Origin: Alteromonas lipotrueiana
GTDB taxonomy: Bacteria > Pseudomonadota > Gammaproteobacteria > Enterobacterales > Alteromonadaceae
Direction: 5' to 3'
Assembly: GCF_019249245.1 (NCBI RefSeq)
Contig: NZ_JAESDK010000024.1
Location: forward strand, 1-58,594
Length of the DNA stretch: 58,594 nucleotides
Part shown: in pieces, positions 53,701 to 58,594 of the stretch
Position numbering within the stretch: the stretch's first letter is position 1
How the letters are laid out: each line of letters begins with the position of its first letter
Translations under genes and position numbers: made by a program
The notes under the pieces: model-generated
Seen by the model: only the letters and a program-made list of their open reading frames with translations
Told to the model about the DNA's origin: nothing
Database searches by the model: none

Positions 53701-54836
53701 TCTTTCAGATCGAACTTGCTCACATAATCATAGGATAGCAGCTCATAAAGATGAAAGATTGTTTCCAAGTTTGCTGGAATTCCGTGTCTGAATACTCTGA
53801 TGAACGTAGTGTTAGGAGAGGCGTAATCCTTGAGCTTCTCCGGCTCAAAAGAGCCATCACCTTGATGGATACGATTGAGTAGTGTGATTTTTGTATTGCT
53901 ATATGCGTTTGAAATAGCAAGGCGCAGTGCATCGCCTCGCATTAGCAACAGCGGAGCGTCAGTAAGGTTTGCCTTAAAGGAGAATTCTTTTTTATTCAAA
54001 AGTGAAGTCGTTTTGGGTTCGTCCAGATTTAAAGCAAGACGCTCAAGATCAGTCAGTTGGTAATCGCAACGCTCTGGGGCATATGAATAAAATGATTTAA
54101 GTAGATCATTGAACGGCAGAGTAGCGCTTATCGTTGCATAATGGAGATTATGTACTCTTAGTGATGCATAGAACTCTTTGAATTCGATAACCTCGTCAAT
54201 ATCGATATCTTCTATTGTGTACCACGTACTTGTGATTATGCACTTGTAACCATATGATTTTAATGTATTCAAACTCGCTTTATAGTGTGCCTCAAGGTTG
54301 CCAATGTGTGATTTCTTTACGAATGTATTTAGAATCAATTGCAATGTTTCAGGCATCATTTCTAAACCTAAATCTACCCATTCCTTGTTAGAAGGTGAAC
54401 GTGATTTCGGTGGCTTATAATCGAAAGGCAGCAACAAACCTTTGTTCCGCCACATGATGTAGAAAAAAAGTCGTAATGATGACTTTATAGTTTTGTACTG
54501 AGTTTTTGATATAGGTTTTTTAAGCATGCTTGCACAAATGTAGTTCTTAGCTTGCTTAAGTAATTTATATTGGTCTGAGGATTCTCTACTTAGTTTAAAG
54601 ACGAAATTGCACCATTCTTCATCAAACAGAAAATCACTTTGCTTGTGATTATGAAAAAATTTGTATAGTGAAAAAACATAGTTTTTTTTACTTGTGATCT
54701 CGGCAGGTGTTAGTAGGTTACTTTGCCCATGATGCTTAAAAATCACTTGGAAGCATTCTTCAAGGGATTGGTGAATCAAAGCCTTAAGATCGTCTCCCTT
54801 TTTAAGGAACATCAGTTCTGTAGTGTTATTAAACAT
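50733..54836 (-). CDS. Very large tyrosine recombinase (1367 aa), second of the recombinase operon
   Basis: A long N-terminal part without known motifs (~1-700) leads to a tyrosine-recombinase domain: the first Arg in VALETGLRHIHIRWLDRD, then HxxR in TPHGTRSSVASDRI, His in EFITGHESTAVL and the Tyr just after (SYYIQ). All four catalytic positions are present. After it comes a zinc-like segment (HICPFGGKCPDDIK, then MQCGQCYYSIK) and a helical tail. Typical integrases have 300-450 aa, so this is about three times larger. GAGGGG precedes the ATG, which overlaps the first recombinase by 8 bp. Confidence 0.88.
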   Translation of the reverse strand: MFNNTTELMFLKKGDDLKALIHQSLEECFQVIFKHHGQSNLLTPAEITSKKNYVFSLYKFFHNHKQSDFLFDEEWCNFVFKLSRESSDQYKLLKQAKNYICASMLKKPISKTQYKTIKSSLRLFFYIMWRNKGLLLPFDYKPPKSRSPSNKEWVDLGLEMMPETLQLILNTFVKKSHIGNLEAHYKASLNTLKSYGYKCIITSTWYTIEDIDIDEVIEFKEFYASLRVHNLHYATISATLPFNDLLKSFYSYAPERCDYQLTDLERLALNLDEPKTTSLLNKKEFSFKANLTDAPLLLMRGDALRLAISNAYSNTKITLLNRIHQGDGSFEPEKLKDYASPNTTFIRVFRHGIPANLETIFHLYELLSYDYVSKFDLKDFLGDEEQLSDWDELRSDNFKSGIRIFFVELYNVEAVLLPLTFDIATRKALATTSVRFPEVLRLIWDFDALPPEIVNRVRSPKFLHKAVLSCNWRRVQDITCEDALEYQILYQARSISSRSNVSLPLFELLEAFLTVAPERCQYSLEDLSEIISDTNVATLIKKTSVQKADKDLGFRWKYLINQYLEERRNKGYSSENRYITALGKLLQYVSVDLPREFGKSSDLIPKTPNEFKRFHFIGNNLITHSLKHKLKMTLSNNGFNINLRAISTFFDWLIDTHHEVADISGFRNPIVELDYVNAPRRDKTDKQAFLGSQFSYIHSFFSSVCEFYWYLVTNNHFVEGASNRRLVYDTQEVGYVPLVSIDGTFYPLYLVPASLTTETLMGKESNIKSYPQFQTLFENLVALETGLRHIHIRWLDRDNFDVNGHHSQRNYIGELLVNYALTNESDSIEVGSDKVKTIPWQPYVSSRVLNLLRRLKAFQDRIEVEVPSLWYNDHEGSPHGKIRSLFNTLDATKFEPNVISDSSVAKQYRRMLFFFDLFIQLSEIPDVDLLGETPQQSLDVIESAREQVNQRVFDAVASANPEGKPTDMLLAEFDAYKDENKHQNYSDIWQAALKGAFYFNGKYETPFTPHGTRSSVASDRIKVLPPEAIKEFITGHESTAVLSYYIQIDPEYLQEIGDFNQLLMLSGAYSKNVGSKSLSESNRAALQAKLKEIIERDPSLLVRDYGAMSFTTESKGETIKGGIPLLNITPVSNLAIMPTHICPFGGKCPDDIKQDVGEMQCGQCYYSIKTVDNIPRILAHIRKLFDEMVEKRDSIREAKEEGADKAALQVMEAEVVMISRELAAWIYTYQILEDNLQALRAREANSPNEFFVAKPDMLMQHYAEGKIENNEVTQLLVRIQDAQSFKEYFTPQLKGKISKIRKKILINEKHFEKLLDEPTGYDLLDEFRGILRAFTETRGITLEEATRQLSQPLHVRPRANLLEAVNA

Positions 54837-56211
54837 TCGCAGTCATCCCCTCAGCTAGATAAAGTTTCTCTAACTCCCCTTGGTACAACCTGAGCTTACT
54901 TTCATAGAATTTGATGCGGATTTGTTCAGAACTGAGAGTGTTGACGCCGAACATTAGACTATTCGCATAGTCCACCATCTCCTTGGTGATGTCTTCGTCG
55001 CGTTTTGAATATATTTTTGTGGATTCTATTGATGAATGCCCCATCAACTCTTGAACATATGCTAAGGGAAGACCAAATACACCATCGCCTACAGGTATAT
55101 AATTCAATGTATAATAACCATAAGAGTGCCTGAGCGAGTGTGGACTGAGAAATTGGGTATCAATGATCCCCGCGTGCTTTAATGCAGCTTTGAATTGCTT
55201 GATGCGACTACTCCTATCAGAACAAAAATGTGGTCTAAGGGTATTCTTGTTCTGAAACAGGAATGTATGACCGCATGTCGATACGCGCTCTTCCTTGATG
55301 TAACGGGTGAGACAATTAAAAAACATCGACTTGAATGGCTCTATTAGAAATGTCGTTTCTGTTGCTCTACCTTTCCAACTCAGTTGTTCTTGTTCTTTAA
55401 TGGTCAGACCGAGATTGTTTCTATCAGGTGTTGACGGTGGCCTTAGGAAAACTTCTTTAGTGCTGATATCTATATCTTCTAGTCTTACCTGTAATGCTTC
55501 GTGAGATCGACAGCCCGAAGCGGCTAACAACGCATAAAACGTTTTATCTCTGAGGTTTGGGGCGGCGTCCACAACGACGGCGATTTGCTCAAGAGCGATT
55601 GAACGGGTGATGTACTTCTTCGATTTTCTTGATTTCTTGCCACCCGTTTGAAGTGCCGAAAATCCATATTGAACACGCTCTTTGTTTGAAAGATCGCCTC
55701 TGAGAACGCCCGCGAGCATACTGTTGTTTTTAATTTTTGACCGTTCTGCTGCACTTCGACGAGATCGAATCGCGTCCAAAAGGGGGATGACTTGGTCCGC
55801 TCCATCTTCATCTTGCATCAGCTCGCCAAGCTGAATGAAGTAAGTGATAGCATTGTCGATAGGCGCTATAGAAGATATTTGGAGTTTTTTAGTGCGATTA
55901 TTCTCAAGAGCAATGGTTCGGGCGATCTCGTTGGGAGAGTCACCTGCATGAACTAAGTAAGATGTGTACGAATAGATCAGTTGTCTAAGCTCGTATCGGC
56001 TGAGAGGAGTCGTTGCCAGTTCCATCGCTCGATAGATGTAATTTAGAAATCTCAGAACATGCTCAGCGTATATTTTTACCGTATTCGTTGCTAAGTCTTT
56101 CTCAATGGCGTGGTTTACAAATACTTTGAAAGGCTGGAAGGGGTTCCCGTCTTTATCAAGAATGAGGCCGTCAGTTATGTCGCCGACTATTATAAAATTT
56201 TTTTTTTGCAT
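54829..56211 (-). CDS. Tyrosine recombinase/integrase (460 aa), first gene of the recombinase operon
   Basis: The protein has the full tyrosine-recombinase set: R235 (ASGCRSHEAL), H358 and R361 (SPHSLRHSYG), H392 (LMGHSSIEST) and Y401 (KIYSKR). The N-terminal part is a SAM-like core-binding domain. GGAG precedes the ATG by 8 nt. It is the first gene of the operon, transcribed away from the island's right end, whose att site is about 630 bp upstream. It is the best candidate for the enzyme that recognises the 10-bp inverted arms around AAGTTC. Confidence 0.93.
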   Translation of the reverse strand: MQKKNFIIVGDITDGLILDKDGNPFQPFKVFVNHAIEKDLATNTVKIYAEHVLRFLNYIYRAMELATTPLSRYELRQLIYSYTSYLVHAGDSPNEIARTIALENNRTKKLQISSIAPIDNAITYFIQLGELMQDEDGADQVIPLLDAIRSRRSAAERSKIKNNSMLAGVLRGDLSNKERVQYGFSALQTGGKKSRKSKKYITRSIALEQIAVVVDAAPNLRDKTFYALLAASGCRSHEALQVRLEDIDISTKEVFLRPPSTPDRNNLGLTIKEQEQLSWKGRATETTFLIEPFKSMFFNCLTRYIKEERVSTCGHTFLFQNKNTLRPHFCSDRSSRIKQFKAALKHAGIIDTQFLSPHSLRHSYGYYTLNYIPVGDGVFGLPLAYVQELMGHSSIESTKIYSKRDEDITKEMVDYANSLMFGVNTLSSEQIRIKFYESKLRLYQGELEKLYLAEGMTANV

Positions 56212-56398
56212 CTAGGTTTCTCCGAACAAAGTCCAGTATACCAGTGCTTTTAATTCATGTAAGTACTATTGCGTATTTAAGTATTACAAAGTAATCCAAT
56301 GAGATACGATTTATCATATCTGTGGAGAAATGAGACTACAGCCGAGTAAGGTTTAAAAACTTACTTTTCAAGATTTAATTTGATATTAAGGGAGGGAG

Positions 56399-56716
56399 TG
56401 GTGGCCCGTCCGTGACTTGAACACGGGACCTACCGATTCGGTTACCCCAATGCTTTCGCATTGGACTGGACTATATCATCACCCTCGTTTTCACGGTGGG
56501 GTGTCGGACGCTAATGGTGTATTACACAGCAAGTTCGTGCTGCTCCACCTAGTCTCTGAACCTTCCTAAGACGCTTCTTAGGCTTGGCTGCTGATTGGCA
56601 TGTTTCTTTTAAAACGAAGCTTTCCAGCAATTCATCCGATTTTTCCATATATCATTACTGATATAGGTCACAATTTTTTATGAGTCGGGTGCTCTAACCA
56701 ACTGAGCTAACGGGCC
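56399..56716 (-). tRNA. tRNA-Ile(CAU), island-borne, interrupted by a group I intron
   Basis: The 5' exon (56716-56680) has acceptor GGCCCGT, D arm and anticodon stem CCCGA up to anticodon CAT (56682-56680). The 3' exon (56438-56399) has AA, stem TCGGT, variable AGGTC, T arm CCGTG/CACGG with loop TTCAAGT, acceptor ACGGGCC, A and encoded CCA. Mature length is 77 nt. C4-G69, C5-G68 and C29-G41 fit the lysidine-modified tRNA-Ile2 that reads AUA rather than elongator tRNA-Met. One weak point is a C27-U43 mismatch, shared with the disrupted host copy. A TATAAA (56731-56726, minus) may be part of its promoter. Confidence 0.88.
56439..56679 (-). ncRNA. Group I self-splicing intron (IC3-like) in tRNA-Ile(CAU)
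   Basis: The 241-nt insert begins right after the anticodon and ends with G (56439). Core elements on the minus strand: internal guide GUGA (56671-56668) pairing with exon UCAU with the required U-G at the splice site; P element AATTGCTGGAAA (56632-56621); Q element AATCAGCAGCCAAGCC (56596-56581); R element GGTTCAGAGACTA (56562-56550); S element GATATAGTCC (56477-56468). Hairpins P2 (56667-56645), P6 and P9 (CCAATGC GAAA GCATTGG) are visible. There is no open reading frame, so no homing endonuclease. The same insertion point is known for the Azoarcus tRNA-Ile(CAU) intron. Confidence 0.9.
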
Positions 56717-56731
56717 AAATTGTCATTTATA

Positions 56732-56822
56732 TACGCAAGTGCGTAGTCGCAAGGGTACTTTCTATCTCCCTATGCTGTCAAGGTCTTGCACCTTGTTTTT
56801 ATGCCTCTTCAAGTACGCAAGT
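56732..56822 (+). repeat. Two direct TACGCAAGT repeats at the right end of the island
   Basis: TACGCAAGT occurs at 56732-56740 and 56814-56822, between the intron-tRNA and the right att site. The first is part of an inverted repeat TACGCA-AG-TGCGTA (56732-56745). They could be arm-type binding sites of the recombinases or part of the tRNA promoter region. Confidence 0.5.
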
Positions 56823-56830
56823 TCTATGTA

Positions 56831-56845
56831 TACCACATAAGAACT
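56831..56845 (-). other. Right attachment junction of the island (att core plus inverted-repeat arm)
   Basis: On the minus strand the tRNA 5' fragment runs into core AGTTC (56845-56841) and then arm TTATGTGGTA (56840-56831), the exact reverse complement of the arm at the left end. A partial second copy of the arm lies inverted just inside (TATACATAGAACT). Confidence 0.8.
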
Positions 56846-56895
56846 GGACCTAACGATTATGAGTCGTGTGCTCTAACCAACTGAGCTAAGGGGCC
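56846..56895 (-). pseudogene. 5' fragment of the disrupted tRNA-Ile2(CAU) gene
   Basis: The minus strand from 56895 reads acceptor GGCCCCT, D arm GCTC...GAGC, anticodon stem CACGA and TCGTT around loop CTCATAA (anticodon CAT) and then AGGTCC, where it meets the island. Joined to the 3' fragment with one core it gives 75 nt, 2 nt short of the intact island copy, around the variable loop and T stem. It may have decayed after disruption, or the crossover lies slightly elsewhere. It cannot make a full tRNA as it stands. Confidence 0.88.
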
Positions 56896-57009
56896 TTTAG
56901 ATGCTTTGCAATACATCAAGTTATATTGCAAGAGCCGCGAAGTATAAGCAGTTTTAAAAGCCTTGTCACCCCCGCCAGCGCGTCTTTTTGTGCTTAGTAA
57001 ACTCAAATG

Positions 57010-57025
57010 GTGATTAAATAATCAC
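57010..57025. repeat. Small inverted repeat upstream of the MbnP-like gene
   Basis: GTGATTA and TAATCAC (57010-57016 with 57019-57025) are separated by two bases, about 155 bp before the ATG at 57181. It could be a regulator-binding site. Confidence 0.35.
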
Positions 57026-57180
57026 TTTATCCATATGAGCGCATCTACTGTATAACAATTCTTGGATAGTTAGCGGGTTGCGGTTGTCTAAAATAGCATA
57101 GGCACTGTGGGGTAAAAGCGATAAACTTGCGCATCTTGAGGTAGCAGGTTATACCCATAAGATATACGCAGGAGAGCGCA

Positions 57181-58002
57181 ATGGTAGTTAAAGCAGGATG
57201 GGCCGCAGTATTGTCGGTATTGCTGACCGGATGCGGTTTTTTTGAAGCATCGCAGCCGCCGGGCTATATACCCGTGCAGTTTGTTGATCTTCAGAAAAAC
57301 AATAATTGTCAGTATGAATTAGATGTAAACAATCGGCGATGGGGAGTAGAGTATCTGGCTTTTTACTTATCTGAACCGCAGGTACGTATAGAAGGGCGCT
57401 GGCAGGCTTTATCGTTTATCCCAGGCCCCAACCAGACTGAAAATCTGGCGCTTATGCAGTTTCATCATGCCTGCGAGCCACAAAACAATCACTCTGTAAT
57501 TAAGCTAGATGCTAATCAGGCTTTATTAGACCGGGCTTCGGCGATCAGTTTTACAATAGGCGTTCCATTTAAAGATAATCACGCGCGCGCTGAGCAGTCT
57601 CAGGCACCGCTTAACGACAAGTCGATGTTTCAGTCTGAAGCCGCGGGACATTCGTTTATGCGCATAGAGCTAAAAGAAGTGGATGCAGATAAACAGCCTC
57701 ACAGTTGGTCATTTATGCTTGCCAGCGGATTGTGTCGCAGCAATGAGGAGAGCAGCATCGTAACACGGTGCGACAAACCTAATCGCGTTACGCTAGATTT
57801 GCCTTTAAAAGCAAATGTCGAAGAATTACGGCTTACAGCACAGCTAAGCCAAATTTTGTTCAGAGCAAATTTAACTTCGGCTGGTGACTGTAATCTGGCC
57901 ACCCCTGAAGGTAGCGAGTGTCGAAAGGTGTTGTCTAACTTAACCGGTCGCGAATGGATCAGGTGGGATGCTCCTTCTCGGGTATACCTAAAGCAAAACT
58001 AG
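57181..58002 (+). CDS. MbnP-like four-Cys lipoprotein (metallo-mystery pair system)
   Basis: The 273-aa protein has a lipoprotein signal (VLSVLLTGCGFF, Cys19). It shows the MbnP-family pattern: IPVQFVDLQKNNNCQYEL at the N-terminus, LNDKSMFQSEAAGHSFMRIE in the middle, and the later cysteines in SGLCRSNEESSIVTRCDKPN. MbnP proteins bind copper after maturation by the heme enzyme MbnH, normally encoded beside them. No mbnH is seen in this window, since the next gene is a 109-aa unknown. GGAG lies 8 nt before the ATG. Confidence 0.78.
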   Translation: MVVKAGWAAVLSVLLTGCGFFEASQPPGYIPVQFVDLQKNNNCQYELDVNNRRWGVEYLAFYLSEPQVRIEGRWQALSFIPGPNQTENLALMQFHHACEPQNNHSVIKLDANQALLDRASAISFTIGVPFKDNHARAEQSQAPLNDKSMFQSEAAGHSFMRIELKEVDADKQPHSWSFMLASGLCRSNEESSIVTRCDKPNRVTLDLPLKANVEELRLTAQLSQILFRANLTSAGDCNLATPEGSECRKVLSNLTGREWIRWDAPSRVYLKQN

Positions 58003-58109
58003 GGTATGGCCCTTTATAACTTGCAGAAAGTGCAACGCCAAATTTTATTTGCTATATTTTGCTCTCACTTTTTAACCTGTTAGTTCGCTTGTGCGGAGAA
58101 TGTAAAATA

Positions 58110-58439
58110 ATGACAGACAAGCCCTTTCTGGTCAGTGGCCGAAATACAATTATTCATAAGGTAAGAAAGCTCGACCTGCTTCTTTTTAATGGCGATGATA
58201 AGCCCCCTGTGCTGGTCACCTTTCGCGGCCTTAAAGCTTATGAAGGCACTGTTCCTGATAACAAACGTGATGCAAAAATGATGGACATGGAAATGGTTGA
58301 TCTGACGGCGGGGGAAATTTTTGGAGACGAAAAAACACTTGTGTTTGTTCAAACCCTAAACGGCAAAGAATACAAAGTAGATTACAGTAAAGCCGGCTCG
58401 CCAAACTTTATAAAAATTCATCAGGATAGTACCTTTTAA
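58110..58439 (+). CDS. Unknown protein of 109 aa
   Basis: The ATG at 58110 is preferred (GGAG at 58095-58098) over a start at 58059. The protein (MTDKPFLVSGRNTIIHKVRK and on) is soluble and strand-rich with an acidic centre. No domain is recognised. A terminator follows 15 bp after the stop. Confidence 0.6.
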   Translation: MTDKPFLVSGRNTIIHKVRKLDLLLFNGDDKPPVLVTFRGLKAYEGTVPDNKRDAKMMDMEMVDLTAGEIFGDEKTLVFVQTLNGKEYKVDYSKAGSPNFIKIHQDSTF

Positions 58440-58454
58440 AAGGCTCTGAACCAT

Positions 58455-58487
58455 GAGAAGCCATCCGGCTTCTCTGCTTTTTTATTT
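58455..58487 (+). terminator. Rho-independent terminator
   Basis: An 8-bp stem GAGAAGCC/GGCTTCTC (58455-58462 with 58467-58474) with loop ATCC is followed by a T-rich tract from 58478. It ends the 109-aa gene unit and sits between two convergent genes. Confidence 0.88.
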
Positions 58488-58500
58488 AATACATCTTAAC

Positions 58501-58594
58501 TTATTGTGTTTTAGCGGGGCCCGAATTCAGATAATAAGTGCACCACTCATGGTTAAACGGTGAGAAGAGATCAACTGCCTGTTGGTGGTACTCT
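58501..58594 (-). CDS. 3' end of an unidentified minus-strand gene (partial)
   Basis: The minus strand from the edge reads in frame EYHQQAVDLFSPFNHEWCTY, then YLNSGPAKTQ and stop TAA (58503-58501). The residue content and the convergent terminator suggest a real gene end. Too little is visible to name the family. Confidence 0.5.
   Translation of the reverse strand, partial: EYHQQAVDLFSPFNHEWCTYYLNSGPAKTQ

Larger units (their letters stand above)
22482..56845. mobile_element. About 34.4-kb integrative genomic island inserted in tRNA-Ile2(CAU), carrying defence genes and its own intron-containing tRNA-Ile
   Basis: The borders are set by the split tRNA and the shared AGTTC core (22477-22481 and 56841-56845). 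The right end holds the recombinase operon (47402-56211) and a complete substitute tRNA. The left end holds a HigBA-like pair that may stabilise the element. The cargo includes Gabija, a dGTPase, a QueC/OGG/NDT cluster and many unknown genes. There are no conjugation, phage structural or replication-initiator genes, so transfer would need help. The five-gene recombinase operon resembles Gamma-Mobile-Trio islands from memory. Confidence 0.88.

Noticed and set aside
56439..56679. Intron-encoded homing endonuclease
   Set aside because: The 241-nt intron has no reading frame long enough for one.
22482..56845. Prophage or conjugative element
   Set aside because: No capsid, tail, terminase, relaxase or type IV secretion genes were found.
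1..58594. CRISPR array
   Set aside because: No regularly spaced short repeats with unique spacers were seen; the only regular array is the adhesin coding repeat.

Overview
The window looks like a chromosomal segment of a marine gammaproteobacterium, most likely Alteromonadales/Alteromonadaceae. The reasons are the gene families in the flanks (a Lap-type adhesin locus with a TolC-OmpA fusion, a DUF3718 protein, a glutaredoxin-MauE-like fusion, YbiT). The genus is inferred; no rRNA is present.

Left host region (1-22456). Bases 1-13897 hold a complete LapA/BpfA-type adhesion system. A giant repeat adhesin runs off the left edge on the minus strand. Divergent to it are its type I exporter (TolC-OmpA fusion, ABC transporter, HlyD-type adaptor), a LuxR-type regulator, a degenerate GGDEF/EAL c-di-GMP receptor (LapD) and the periplasmic protease LapG. 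A LapG-type di-alanine site is visible in the adhesin. Then come a glutaredoxin/membrane fusion, ybiT, a small winged-helix regulator, a DUF3718 protein and two bacteriocin-like double-glycine peptides. Each peptide sits beside a small membrane protein that could give immunity, and one peptide is frameshifted in a G6 run. A MarR regulator with a metallo-beta-lactamase-fold lipoprotein lies between them.

Integrated island (about 22482-56845, about 34.4 kb). A tRNA-Ile2(CAU) gene on the minus strand is cut in its T arm. Its 5' part lies at 56846-56895 and its 3' part at 22457-22481. The two junctions share the 5-bp core AGTTC, and each carries one arm of a perfect 10-bp inverted repeat that would flank the core in the circular form. 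Just inside the right end the island carries its own complete tRNA-Ile(CAU) with a different T arm, split directly after the anticodon by a 241-nt group I intron. This looks like a self-splicing replacement for the tRNA the island destroys. Beside it is a translationally coupled five-gene operon: a tyrosine recombinase, a 1367-aa second tyrosine recombinase, two small coiled-coil proteins and a RecD-like helicase. It resembles, from memory, the Gamma-Mobile-Trio recombinase module.

The cargo is mostly defence-like. In order it has: HigB with a HigA-ImmA/IrrE fusion; two small conserved-looking proteins; a cluster with D12 DNA methylase, OGG-like glycosylase, SagB-like nitroreductase, QueC-like enzyme, PfkB-nucleoside deoxyribosyltransferase fusion and a small protein, the best candidate for an undescribed system; a set of unknown genes including a GGQ-less release-factor-like protein; a DUF3800-like protein; a serine recombinase with a dGTPase and a zinc/HNH-like protein; a trypsin-like protease; a HEPN-like protein; a CoiA-like protein; and a Gabija pair (GajA, GajB).

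Right host region (56896-58594). An MbnP-like four-Cys lipoprotein, a 109-aa unknown, a terminator, and the 3' end of a minus-strand gene. Island DNA looks more A+T-rich than the flanks by eye; this was not computed.
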